Positions 48,422-57,168 of a stretch of DNA of 64,000 nucleotides are shown in pieces; the first letter of the stretch is position 1; the number at the start of each line of letters is the position of its first letter. Both the position numbers and the translations under genes were made by a program. This DNA comes from Faecalibacterium taiwanense (GTDB lineage: Bacteria; Bacillota; Clostridia; Oscillospirales; Ruminococcaceae). The stretch is from the NCBI RefSeq assembly GCF_036632915.2, contig NZ_CP155552.1, positions 806,001-870,000 on the forward strand, written 5' to 3'. The notes beneath the pieces are model-generated. The model was given only the letters and a program-made list of their open reading frames with translations. It did no database searches and was not told the origin of the DNA.

Positions 48422-48926
48422 GTCCATCCCTCGCTTTCCGGCAGACAGTGGGATTGCACTCCGGGGCATCGCACTTTTCCCTGAGATTCATCAGCACCGA
48501 AGGACGTTCCGGCTTTGTATCCAGAAACCCCGGCAGTTCCTTGAAGCCGATGCTGTCCACATAATGCACAGACACCTCGCCATTGCGTTTGAGTGCGATC
48601 ACATCGCTGACCGACAGGCTGTGCCCCTCAAAATCCTGCGGACGGGAGAGGTTGAACATCTGAAATAGTTCTTCCAGAACCTCGTTGTCTGGCACATCCT
48701 GCCACATGGCGGGCAGATCAGCATAGTAGGTGACCTCGTAATGCTCCGGGTCGGGCGTTTTGCCTCGACGATTCAACTCCCGCATAGAAGCAAATCTTTC
48801 ATCAAGGATTTTTTCGTCATGCCGCAGCTGCATCACCATATAAACATCGCACCCTGCGTTCAGAAACTTCTGCGGGATGTCCGTCATGGGTTCACCGTCA
48901 AAATTCTGGTTCCATTTTTGCTGCAT
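48411..48926 (-). CDS. YodL-domain ICE protein
   Basis: 171 residues. The YodL-type region is about 90-150: DVPDNEVLEELFQMFNLSRP, FEGHSLSVSDVIALKRNG, HYVDSIGFKELPGF. In related elements YodL is fused to or adjacent to a DUF4316 region; here the next upstream gene supplies that. ATG 48926 follows GAGGTGG, nine bases after the previous gene's stop. Function unknown; the domain is common in Tn916/Tn1549-like backbones. Confidence 0.75.
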   Translation of the reverse strand: MQQKWNQNFDGEPMTDIPQKFLNAGCDVYMVMQLRHDEKILDERFASMRELNRRGKTPDPEHYEVTYYADLPAMWQDVPDNEVLEELFQMFNLSRPQDFEGHSLSVSDVIALKRNGEVSVHYVDSIGFKELPGFLDTKPERPSVLMNLREKCDAPECNPTVCRKARDGHEL

Positions 48927-48934
48927 CGTCCACC

Positions 48935-49864
48935 TCACAGTTCTGGCGCAGAACGTGCAGAGGATTTTGGCGCAGACGCATCACTTGCCAGTTCTGCCAG
49001 CTTTTCCAGTGTGGAAGGGCGATGGTCTGCACTCAGTTCCTCGGCTTCCGCAACTTTATCCATGACTGCATCGTAGTCCCGCAGTAGCCGCCGGCCCTTT
49101 TCCATGTGGTGTGCTTCCAGAATCTGCTCACGGGCTTCCTGAATGGTCAGTTCCGGGGCACCCAGCTGCCCGCCGTCCATCACAGAATAATCGCTGTGGT
49201 AGAGGGTGTAGTCCCATCCATCCTCACAAGACTGGATGGCAAGGTAGCCTTTGCCGCCCAGTTCCCACGCCGCCTGCTCGTCCTGTGTCTGAATCTCCGG
49301 GTAGAAGTCGGCATGGTTTCGTTCCATGACTTCGGCAAACTGGCAGATGTGGAACACATTGCCCAGACCGCCCATGTCAAAGTGATAATCATCCAGATGT
49401 TCCACCCGTGCCGTAAAACTGTGCCCATCCGGGTAATCCACCTGAATCACGCCGCCATCTGGAATGCGATAGAGGTCATCATAGTGGCTGTTGATGAGAC
49501 GAATATCCCTCGGCAGCGTTTCCGGCTCCCAGATGCGCCGTCTGCCGATGCCCGCCTGCGGGATGTTTTCGAGGATCTTTACGCTTTCCTGTTGGATGAC
49601 CTTGCGGTCATCGTCCGAAAGTTCAAACAGATACCAGTTCCGGGCGGCAGAAATGGCGTTCCTGCCATCGGGCGGCAGGTTCTTTTCCGAGATCTGCCCG
49701 CTTTCCAGCGGCTCACCAGTTACCTTGTTGTAGGTGGCAAAGCCGACGCCTGCGCCATTTTCCCGGAGGTGGAGATAGCGTTCATCGTTGATAAGGTAAA
49801 CCGCTTCTTTTTCTGCTCCATCAGCACCCACCTTCAAATTCCAGAGAAAACCTGCTTCGGCCAT
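48935..49864 (-). CDS. DUF4316-like ICE backbone protein
   Basis: About 309 residues. Repeated features: YLINDERYLHLRENGAGVGF, TYNKVTGEPLESGQ and a later block FHICQFAEVMERNHADFYPE with AWELGGKGYLAIQSCEDGWD, typical of the YodL/DUF4316 accessory proteins of Clostridia ICEs. The C-terminus is helical. The suggested ATG 49864 (MAEAGF) lies inside the end of the topoisomerase gene, an overlap seen in this gene order. No catalytic motif; function unknown. Confidence 0.6.
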   Translation of the reverse strand: MAEAGFLWNLKVGADGAEKEAVYLINDERYLHLRENGAGVGFATYNKVTGEPLESGQISEKNLPPDGRNAISAARNWYLFELSDDDRKVIQQESVKILENIPQAGIGRRRIWEPETLPRDIRLINSHYDDLYRIPDGGVIQVDYPDGHSFTARVEHLDDYHFDMGGLGNVFHICQFAEVMERNHADFYPEIQTQDEQAAWELGGKGYLAIQSCEDGWDYTLYHSDYSVMDGGQLGAPELTIQEAREQILEAHHMEKGRRLLRDYDAVMDKVAEAEELSADHRPSTLEKLAELASDASAPKSSARSAPEL

Positions 49865-51907
49865 CGGCCTCACAGGACAGCAGCACGGTGGCATTGTAGG
49901 TCTTGCCCTTGGCGCTCTTGCAGTCCTTCAGCCGGACACGGCCATCCCGCAGCAGCTTGTCCGCCACATGGGAATCCAGTCGCTTACCCAGACGCTTGAA
50001 GAACGCATTGTCCTTCCACAGCACGAAACGGCACTCCCTGTTCTCACAGAACCAGCCCTTTTCACGCTCCACAACATTTGCACCGCAGTTCGGACAGACA
50101 CCAATGATTTTGTTTTTCATAAGCGCATTTACTCCTTTTTTCATTTCCGTATTCTTTACCAGTTCGGTAATCATCGTATTGATCTCAGTCATAAATTCAC
50201 TCGGCTCCATTTCGCTACGTTCGATTTGTAGCAATTTCGCTTCCCAGTCAGCCGTCATATCCGCAGACTGAATCTCTTCGGGCATTACGGTAATGAGGGC
50301 TTTTCCCTTATCCGTGGGCAGCAGCACCTTGGTTTTCTTGGTGCCCTTGCGTTCCAGAAAGCCCTTCTGCACCAGCTTTTCGATGGTGGCGGCTCTCGTT
50401 GCCGGGGTACCGATGCCCTGACGTTCTACGCCCTCCGGCATACTGTCTGCACTGGCGATTTCCATCGCATGAAGTAGAAGGTCCTCGGTGAAATGCTTTG
50501 GCGGAGACGTTTGACCCTCTTTCAGTTCGACACCGGCAACGCTGCACTGGCTCTGCTCCTGCACATCGGGCAGAACAGCCGGTTCTTTCTGCTTGCCCAA
50601 CAGTTCGCCCAGCATTTTCCGCTCCATGGCTCTCCATCCATCGGACAGCACCAACTTGCCTTTTGCGGAGAATTCCTCTCCGGCGCAGATGGTGGTGAGC
50701 GTAGTTTCTGCATAGCAGTGCGGTTCGCCCACAGCGCAGAGCAGCCGTGCGGCAATCAGCCGCAGGACATTCCGCTCCCCGGCAGGGAGGGCGGCAAGAT
50801 CTGCGTTTGCCATGCTTTTCGTAGGCAGCAGCGCATGGTGGTCGGTGACTTTGCCGCCATTGATGACCTGCTGCACATGGATGGGAATCGGCTCCTCCAC
50901 GGCAAACGCCCTGCCCGTGTCCGTCACCAGTCCCGGAAGGGAAGCCGCCATATCCTCCGTCAAAAACCGGCTGTCCGTGCGGGGGTAGGTGATAAGCCGC
51001 TTTTCGTAAAGGCTTTGGGCATAATCCAAGGTCTGCTGTGCCGTAAATCCCAGCAGACGGTTGGCATCCCGCTGCAATGCAGTAAGGTCATAGAGCTGCG
51101 GCGGGCTTTCGGATTTCTCCTTGCGTTCCATCTTCTGCACCGTGACACGCCCCTCCTTTCGGCATTTGGAAAGCAGCAGTTCGGCATCCGCTTTCTGTGC
51201 AAACCGTGTGCTGGATGCCGTGCAGCCACTGGTCAGTTCCAGATCCACCGTGTAGAATTTCTCCGGCACAAAGGCGGCAATGGCGGCTTCCCGAACCACC
51301 GTCATGGCAAGTACTGGGGTCATAACACGCCCCACCGCCAGCGGTTGACCGTACAGGCACGAAAAAAGCCGGGACGCGTTGATGCCGACCATCCAGTCGG
51401 CGCGTTCCCGGCATAAAGCCGCCTCATACAAGGCATCGTATTCAGTTGACGGTTTGAGATGGGCAAAGCCCTCCCGGATGGCGTTTTCCTCCATGCTGGA
51501 CAGCCACAGGCGAGAGAAGGGCTTTTGCAGCCTGCTTGCTGGTACACTAAGCGGAAGATGAGTTCTCCCTCCCGGCCGGAATCGCAACTGTTCACAATGC
51601 TGTCCACGTCCGGGCGGTGCATCAGCTTTTGCAGAATGCCAAACTGCTTTTTGGTGGACACAGACACCAGATACTGCCACTTTTGCGGCAGGATGGGCAA
51701 ATCCGCGATACTCCACTTGACGTACTTGGCATCGTAGACATTGGGCGGAGCAAGTTCCACCAGATGACCAACGCACCAGCTTACCAGATAGCCGTTACCC
51801 TCCAGATAACCGTCTTTGCGGTTGGTGGCACCGAGGACTTTGGCGTAGGACATGGCAACCGAGGGCTTTTCTGCTACAACTAGAATTAAAATAAGCGTTC
51901 CCTCCAA
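49821..51907 (-). pseudogene. topB: DNA topoisomerase III, frameshifted
   Basis: Type IA topoisomerase of ICE type. Residues 1-135 (LVVAEKPSVAMSYAKVLGAT, CDSGREGELIFRLVYQQAG) read in one frame up to about 51515; the rest continues in another (RLWLSSMEENAIREGFAHLK, active-site Tyr region RLITYPRTDSRFL, zinc knuckles CPNCGANVV...CENRECRFVLW near the end). One base seems lost in the run read CCCTTC. Otherwise complete at about 690 residues. GGAGGG is followed by no ATG; a TTG at 51907 or an ATT about 7 bases after the site are candidate starts. Confidence 0.8.
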
Positions 51908-51952
51908 TCTGTTTTCATTTGGATATGTACGGCGGCAAATGCCGCCTTGAAA

Positions 51953-52139
51953 TCAGATGGGTTCGGTATCTTCCTCATCGGATTCCTCCGGCTTGTCCTC
52001 GGTGGGAATCTCGAAATCGCCCTTGTCCTCGGTGTAGTTTGCATCGGGGTCAAGGGCTTCTTCTGCGGTAGTGCAGCTTCTGCTCTGCTTTGGCTTTTTC
52101 GCTACGGAAATAGGCGAGGTCAGTTTTTGGTTGGGTCAT
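51953..52139 (-). pseudogene. Chimeric remnant: DUF3847 start joined to DUF4366 end
   Basis: ATG 52139 opens MTQPKTDLAYFRSEKAKAEQ and KL, the N-terminus of DUF3847-type ICE proteins, then at about 52065 the DNA becomes the DUF4366 C-terminal coding region (ALDPDANYTEDKGDFEIPTE in the shifted frame) down to its stop at 51953. The same DUF4366 end, with the GGCGGCAAATGCCGCC hairpin after it, is intact at 53995-54128. Deletion/duplication scar beside the sigma-factor cargo. Confidence 0.7.
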
Positions 52140-52234
52140 GGCATCACGCTCCTTTACAACATTAGTGACATTCGACATTTTTGTTGGTTCGTGGTACACT
52201 ACATCCAATCGTTGCGAATCAGTTGGAGGTGGTT

Positions 52235-52768
52235 GTGTTGCTTTCTCTGTACTTAGCTGTTCTTGACGATCAAAGCAATGAAGAACAGTTTATAGCTGTA
52301 TATAATACTTACAAGCGGCTGGTCTATCATACCGCTTACAAAATTATGGGCGATTCGTATCTGGCAGAAGACGTACTGCAAGAAGTGTTTTTGTACGTTG
52401 CCAAAAATTTTTCTAAAATTCATCGAGAAAACTGTCACGAACTTGCCGCTTATCTCGTTAGTTGTAGTAGAAGCCGTGCATACGATATGCTTCGCAATCA
52501 GCGAGAAGAGCTGCTGGAAGAAGTATCGGACGCACCAGATGGTGCCCCGGTGCCGGATGATGCAGCAGTCAGCGCCGACAACATCGAACACCTGACAGAA
52601 CTGATCGGACAGATGAAACCGATGTACCGTGACCCACTGCGCCTTTTGGCAATGGGCTACACCAACCGGGAGATTGCCAAATCGCTTGGACTGACGGACG
52701 AAGTGGTTCGGATGCGGCTTTTCCGTGGAAGAAAACTATTGTGGAAGGAGTTGAACCACTATGAGTGA
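52235..52768 (+). CDS. RNA polymerase sigma factor, ECF-like sigma-70 family
   Basis: About 177 residues. Region 2 (about 20-85): FIAVYNTYKRLVYHTAYKIM, YLAEDVLQEVFLYVAKNFSK. Region 4 (about 120-175): MKPMYRDPLRLLAMGYTNRE, IAKSLGLTDEVVRMRLFRGR. I use GTG 52235 after GGAGGTGG. Its stop overlaps the next gene, a membrane protein with a short cytoplasmic N-terminus, which is the usual sigma/anti-sigma arrangement. Plus-strand cargo among minus-strand backbone genes. Confidence 0.85.
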   Translation: MLLSLYLAVLDDQSNEEQFIAVYNTYKRLVYHTAYKIMGDSYLAEDVLQEVFLYVAKNFSKIHRENCHELAAYLVSCSRSRAYDMLRNQREELLEEVSDAPDGAPVPDDAAVSADNIEHLTELIGQMKPMYRDPLRLLAMGYTNREIAKSLGLTDEVVRMRLFRGRKLLWKELNHYE

Positions 52769-53474
52769 GCAGACAGAAGTTTCTTTTGACACTGCGTTGA
52801 TGATGGCAATCCATGCAGATGCACAGAAAGAACTGAACGAGCTACCAACTCCGGCGCAGCTTAAAGAACGCTACCCGGACACTTCCCGATGGGATGCCCG
52901 CCTGCAAGCGGCGTTGCATAAACGCCGCCCTGTGCTGAAACGAGTGCTTATTGCGGCCCTGACGCTGGTAATTTTAACTCTCGGTGCGCTTACAGTAAGT
53001 GCGGACTTCCGCAAGGCAGTCTACACGATGATTCAGAAGTTCTTGCCGATTGAGATGCAGCTGACGTATCAAGTGGACGGCGAACCGTTGGAACGATTGC
53101 CGGATGGATACAGCGATCATTATGTGCCGGACGGCTTTGAACGAGATCGTGAGCAGGAATTTGAAAGCGCAGAAAACTTTTTGCACGTTCACTCGTCAAA
53201 AGGAAGCGGCAAAGGATATACTGTTCGATGCTCCATTATACAGCCGGGGCAACAGTCCTCGTTTGACAATGAGCATACAACTTATGAGAACGTAAAAGTT
53301 GGAGACGCAGACGCAACTTTGGGAACGAGCGTAGAAAAGAACGGCGATACAGTATATATTTTAAGCTGGGAGCAGAGAGGCATTTCAAACACGATTATGG
53401 GAAACATCTCACAAGATGAGATTGCGAGAATCGCTGAAAACATTTTTAATATGAGCCTCCATGTTATTTGTTAG
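52761..53474 (+). CDS. Probable anti-sigma factor (DUF4367-like)
   Basis: 237 residues. A cytoplasmic N-terminus (1-55), one membrane helix (about 57-77, VLKRVLIAALTLVILTLGAL), and an extracytoplasmic domain with LERLPDGYSDHYVPDGFERD and ILSWEQRGISNTIMGNISQD, as in DUF4367 proteins. It overlaps the sigma gene by 8 bases, so it most likely holds the sigma factor until an envelope signal arrives. The C-terminal codons overlap the terminator stem. Confidence 0.75.
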   Translation: MSEQTEVSFDTALMMAIHADAQKELNELPTPAQLKERYPDTSRWDARLQAALHKRRPVLKRVLIAALTLVILTLGALTVSADFRKAVYTMIQKFLPIEMQLTYQVDGEPLERLPDGYSDHYVPDGFERDREQEFESAENFLHVHSSKGSGKGYTVRCSIIQPGQQSSFDNEHTTYENVKVGDADATLGTSVEKNGDTVYILSWEQRGISNTIMGNISQDEIARIAENIFNMSLHVIC

Positions 53475-53503
53475 AATCAACAAATAACATGGAGATTTTT
53501 TGT
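53459..53503 (+). terminator. Rho-independent terminator
   Basis: 14-bp stem CCATGTTATTTGTT / AACAAATAACATGG, then AGATTTTTTG. Starts inside the last codons of the anti-sigma gene. Confidence 0.85.
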
Positions 53504-53624
53504 ATAAGCGTACAAACATAACGAAAAACAGAGATTTTTTCAAAAAAGCTGTCACAAACATAAGGCGAATTACGTTGACTAAGCAAAAGCTCCTATTGGA
53601 AGCAAAAAAATAGAGGTGTATAAA

Positions 53625-53957
53625 ATGACAAAGAAAGTGGTTTTCAGCATTTGCACTGCAATGATAGTAGTTTTTTCCTTTGGTTTTTTCAAAGTGAATT
53701 TTTTAGATAGAAAAGAATCGAAGCTCACAGTCACAAATGTGGATTTGCAAGAGAACTGTATCTATGCAATAGCAAAAAACCAGTTGTATGATGCCGATGA
53801 TGAATACATAATTCATGGAGCATCAGATTATTTGAAAGGGCAAGTTCAACTATCGCAAATTAAAGAAGGCGAAACAATTATCGTGATTTCAAATGGAAAA
53901 GTTTTACAATCAGATCCATACCAATTTGATACGATATATAGCATTCGGCCACAATGA
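53625..53957 (+). CDS. Small exported or membrane-anchored protein
   Basis: 110 residues. Signal anchor MTKKVVFSICTAMIVVFSFG (plus FF) then an extracytoplasmic region with TNVDLQENCIYAIAKNQLYD and GETIIVISNGKVLQSDPYQF. ATG 53625 follows AGAGGTG. Not recognised; AT-rich and placed after the sigma/anti-sigma pair, so it may be a target or sensor of that system. Confidence 0.6.
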   Translation: MTKKVVFSICTAMIVVFSFGFFKVNFLDRKESKLTVTNVDLQENCIYAIAKNQLYDADDEYIIHGASDYLKGQVQLSQIKEGETIIVISNGKVLQSDPYQFDTIYSIRPQ

Positions 53958-54017
53958 TTGCGCTTCCGAAAAATACACAAATGATAGTTATGTACGGCGG
54001 CAAATGCCGCCTTAAAA

Positions 54018-54752
54018 TCAGATGGGTTCGGTATCTTCCTCGCCGGTGTCCTCCGGCTCGTCCTCGGTGGGAATCTCAAAATCGCCCTTGTCCTCGGTGT
54101 AGTTTGCATCGGGGTCAAGGGCTTCTTTTTCGGCCTGCTTTTTCTGCTTCTGCTTTGTGAAAGCGTAGAAGCCGCCGCCTGCCGCCAGCGCAATCAGCAC
54201 GATCACACCCAGAAAGCCGGATGCGATACTTGTGACCTTGTTTTCCTTGGGCTGTTCCTCGCCGGATGCTGCCGCTTCTTCGGCGGCTTTTTTCGCTTCT
54301 TCCTCGGCTTTCAGCTTATCCTGTTCCGCCTGCGCCGCTGCTTCTTTTTCAGCGGTGTAGGCATCGGCGGCATCCTCTTCCATCAGTGTCAAAAGGTCCG
54401 CTTCGTCCACCAGATTCATAAAGTGGACGGTCTGCTGCCCTTTGGCGTTGCGGTCTATCACCAGATAGAAAGTCGCACCCGACTTCGACACCAGCGTGAT
54501 AAACTGCTGACCGCTGCCATCAGAATAGTTGGTGTTGTAGTCGTCCACCAGCGTCAGGTTGCCCTCCGGGGTCAGGGCACCGGTTTCCTCATCGGTCACG
54601 GTGACTACATCTTCTTCATCGGTGGTAGAAGTCAGGACAGGCTGCTCCGCTTCCTCCACAGGCTCACCGCCATAGGCAAAAGCAGGAGCCGCCATGCCAG
54701 CGCACAGTGCCACCGACAGCATCAGGGCGCAGAACTTATTCATCATCTTCAT
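54018..54752 (-). CDS. DUF4366 ICE surface protein
   Basis: 244 residues. Signal peptide (1-27, LMLSVALCAGMAAPAFA), then DYNTNYSDGSGQQFITLVSK and FYLVIDRNAKGQQTVHFMNL (the DUF4366 core), an Ala/Glu/Lys-rich linker (about 135-175), a membrane helix (about 182-203) and an acidic tail. It is usually the gene just downstream of the VirB4/CHAP-lysozyme block of the conjugation machine. Here the sequence upstream of its start is unrelated, so that block has been deleted at about 54755. Confidence 0.8.
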   Translation of the reverse strand: MKMMNKFCALMLSVALCAGMAAPAFAYGGEPVEEAEQPVLTSTTDEEDVVTVTDEETGALTPEGNLTLVDDYNTNYSDGSGQQFITLVSKSGATFYLVIDRNAKGQQTVHFMNLVDEADLLTLMEEDAADAYTAEKEAAAQAEQDKLKAEEEAKKAAEEAAASGEEQPKENKVTSIASGFLGVIVLIALAAGGGFYAFTKQKQKKQAEKEALDPDANYTEDKGDFEIPTEDEPEDTGEEDTEPI

Positions 54753-54767
54753 TATCAGATGGGTTCG

Positions 54768-55067
54768 ATGTTGTTCCACCTCTCCCACGCCAATGATGTG
54801 GATCAAGCCTGGGCCTCAAGCCGCACCAGAGAGGAACTGGACCAGGTGGTGGAACCCTTTGTGCAGGCCAAGCGGCAGACAGGACAGTGGACACAGGAGG
54901 ATGAGGCGGGCTATCAGCTCTACCGGCAGGAAACAGATCCGAAGAAGCGCACCTTTCGGGTATGGTATCTCATCGCCAACCCCCGCGGCCTGCCGAAAGA
55001 GTTTGTCCAGAAAGAGCTGGAGTTTCGGTGGAAACTGTTCCCAGAAAAGAAGGAGGAAACCAAATGA
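54768..55067 (+). CDS. 5'-truncated gene, product unknown
   Basis: About 99 codons from the first ATG after the junction: LFHLSHANDVDQAWASSRTR, then QTGQWTQEDEAGYQLYRQET and LIANPRGLPKEFVQKELEFR. No family recognised. The frame continues upstream into DNA that belongs to the antisense side of DUF4366, so the original N-terminus is probably missing. Its stop overlaps the DUF4261 start (ATGA), showing it was the preceding gene of that operon. Confidence 0.5.
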   Translation: MLFHLSHANDVDQAWASSRTREELDQVVEPFVQAKRQTGQWTQEDEAGYQLYRQETDPKKRTFRVWYLIANPRGLPKEFVQKELEFRWKLFPEKKEETK

Positions 55068-55942
55068 GCAATAAAGCTTTCCAGCAAAATCTGGACGACA
55101 AAAAAGGCCCCCAGCCCGGTGGCCCCTATCTCATTCAGATGCTGTTCAAAGAGCCGGTAGAAATGCCGGATAAAGAAAAAATGACTGCTGTAATGGAGAA
55201 GCACATCGGATCAACAGAGTGCTTCTGTTATGATAAGAAAATGGCTGGCTTTGCCGCACAGGAGCATATTGCAGAGTTCAAGGACGGAAAATGCCCGGTG
55301 CAGCTGATGGTGATGAAATGCGACAAGTTCAAGGGCAAAGGCTTTGATGCCTTCCTGATGAGCCAGATGTGGGACTGCCAGGAGGACCGGGAGCGGATCT
55401 TCCGGGAGTGCAAATATCAGGTGGTAGCCACCGATATGCTGGCTGCGACACTTCCGGCGCTGGAGCGTGCCAACCTGGATGCCGACTTTCTGGAGGCTCT
55501 TGCGGAGCTGTACCCCACCTGTGAGGCATTCTATTTCCAGAACTGCGGCAAGCTGTTTCTGGCAGAGGATGTACGCTCCCACCAGATTGAGGGTCCGGAT
55601 CGGTTCATCCGCTTTGGGGTCAATGTCCGCTTCTTTAACATTGAGGGCACTGAGGATATGCTCATCGACACGGTGGGCATGAGTACCCTGTTTCTGCCCG
55701 ACCTCCAGTACCACTTCCACGACATGGACCCAAACTGGGTGGTAAACCACGCCTATAATGTTGCGTCCTATATTCTGGAGCATGATAATCCCATTGGGGA
55801 TGGTGAAACCATAGACGGCGTGGCGGATGGCCAGATGTGTCGGGAGATCCAGTGGAAGTGCCAGTATGAGGACGCCCTGATCCAGCCGCCCAGAGGGGTG
55901 CTGGACATCAACATGGGAAACTATGCTTCGGGAGGACGCTGA
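55064..55942 (+). CDS. DUF4261 family protein
   Basis: 292 residues. Begins MSNKAFQQNLDDKKGPQPGG; DUF4261-like features are PYLIQMLFKEPVEMPDKEKM, a hydrophilic middle, and RFIRFGVNVRFFNIEGTEDM with DTVGMSTLFLPDLQYHFHDM and NHAYNVASYILEHDNPIGDG. The family is of unknown function, often found near toxin or defence genes. Strong site GAAGGAGGAAA; the next small gene follows its stop directly. Confidence 0.8.
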   Translation: MSNKAFQQNLDDKKGPQPGGPYLIQMLFKEPVEMPDKEKMTAVMEKHIGSTECFCYDKKMAGFAAQEHIAEFKDGKCPVQLMVMKCDKFKGKGFDAFLMSQMWDCQEDRERIFRECKYQVVATDMLAATLPALERANLDADFLEALAELYPTCEAFYFQNCGKLFLAEDVRSHQIEGPDRFIRFGVNVRFFNIEGTEDMLIDTVGMSTLFLPDLQYHFHDMDPNWVVNHAYNVASYILEHDNPIGDGETIDGVADGQMCREIQWKCQYEDALIQPPRGVLDINMGNYASGGR

Positions 55943-56083
55943 ATGAATGGCGTTGTGCTCCTGGTAGGCGGACTTCTGCTTGTGGCGGTGATCAAGCTGA
56001 TTATAGATCGAAATTGGATCGGCCTGCTTCTCTGTGCTGTCGCCCTGCTTCTGGTCTTTGGGGCTGGACACCATACAAAATAG
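55943..56083 (+). CDS. Small two-helix membrane protein (46 residues)
   Basis: MNGVVLLVGGLLLVAVIKLI, IDRNWIG, then LLLCAVALLLVFGAGHHTK. Starts at the base after the DUF4261 stop, whose last codons supply GGGAGGA. Probably co-translated with it. Too short for the usual gene finders; the hydrophobic pattern and coupling support it. Confidence 0.6.
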   Translation: MNGVVLLVGGLLLVAVIKLIIDRNWIGLLLCAVALLLVFGAGHHTK

Positions 56084-56111
56084 GCCATTTTAAGAATCGA
56101 GGAGGTGAAGT

Positions 56112-57074
56112 ATGCAGAATTCAACAAATATGCGGATACTGGAATTACTCCGGTTTCTCTATGAGCGGACCGATGAAAACCATCCCGCCACAGTATCTGA
56201 CATCATTGCCCATCTGAATGGAAAAGGAATTCAGGCAGTGCGGCAGACTGTTTACGCAGATACCAATGCGCTGATCGATGCGGGGATTGATATTGTGGTG
56301 GTTAAGAGTACCCAAAACCAATATTTTATGGGAAACCGCCTGTTTGAGTATCCAGAACTGAAAATGCTGACAGACGCAGTAGCATCCTCGAAGATCATTT
56401 CTGCCAAGAAGTCTGAGGAGCTGGTGCAGAAATTATGCCGTCTGACCAGTCTACATCAGGCAAAGCAGCTTCAAAAATTTGCTGCTTTATCCAGCCGTGT
56501 CAAACCGCATAATGAAAAGGTTTACTACATCATTGACAATATCCAAACAGCGATTGGAAACCATCAGCAAATTCGGTTCCAATACTATGAATATACTCAA
56601 GAAAAAAAGAAAATCTTAAAGCATGATGGATATTATTATGTCGTAAATCCTTATGCGCTTGAATGGAAAAATGACCATTACTATTTGATTGGATTTTCTC
56701 TGAAGCATCAGAAAATTGCTCACTTCCGTGTAGATCGGCTAACAAGTGTAGAAAATCTGGAAACTTACTTTATGCCGATAGAGGGATTTGATGTAGCCTC
56801 CTATACAAATAAAATGGTTGATATGTTTACATCGGAGTCATCGAAGGAAGTAACCCTTCTATGTGAAAACGAATTGATGAGAGTAATCATAGATCATTAT
56901 GGAGAAGATGCTGCTGTTGATAGGTATGATGATACACACTTCACAGCCAAAATTGAAGTGAACCCCAGTGGAACTTTTTATGGCTGGATATTCAAATTCA
57001 AAGGGAAAATAAAAATTCTCTCTCCCAAAGAGTGCATTACGGAAATGCAGCAAATCGCTCAGGAATTTATATAG
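56112..57074 (+). CDS. WYL-domain transcriptional regulator
   Basis: 320 residues. N-terminal winged HTH (about 5-75: MRILELLRFLYERTDENHPA, VSDIIAHLNGKGIQAVRQT), then a WYL domain (about 150-240: IRFQYYEYTQEKKKILKHDG, VNPYALEWKNDHYYLIGFSL) and a C-terminal WCX extension (to 320). WYL proteins bind nucleic-acid-like ligands and often control defence or mobile-element genes; likely target is the DUF4261 operon upstream or its own. Good site GAGGTGA. Ends at a terminator. Confidence 0.88.
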   Translation: MQNSTNMRILELLRFLYERTDENHPATVSDIIAHLNGKGIQAVRQTVYADTNALIDAGIDIVVVKSTQNQYFMGNRLFEYPELKMLTDAVASSKIISAKKSEELVQKLCRLTSLHQAKQLQKFAALSSRVKPHNEKVYYIIDNIQTAIGNHQQIRFQYYEYTQEKKKILKHDGYYYVVNPYALEWKNDHYYLIGFSLKHQKIAHFRVDRLTSVENLETYFMPIEGFDVASYTNKMVDMFTSESSKEVTLLCENELMRVIIDHYGEDAAVDRYDDTHFTAKIEVNPSGTFYGWIFKFKGKIKILSPKECITEMQQIAQEFI

Positions 57075-57078
57075 CGCA

Positions 57079-57114
57079 AAAGAGGTGTTATTGATTTTTA
57101 ACACCTCTTTTCAA
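57079..57114 (+). terminator. Rho-independent terminator
   Basis: AAAGAGGTGTTA (57079-57090) with TAACACCTCTTT (57099-57110), then TTC. Ends the WYL unit. Confidence 0.75.
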
Positions 57115-57168
57115 ATGAAATTTTTATCCTTGAAGTGAACAGATGTTCGATATACAATATAAGCAAGA

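Noticed and set aside
54423..54767. N-terminal extension of the gene at 54768
   Set aside because: The upstream codons are the antisense of the DUF4366 gene and have no coding character.
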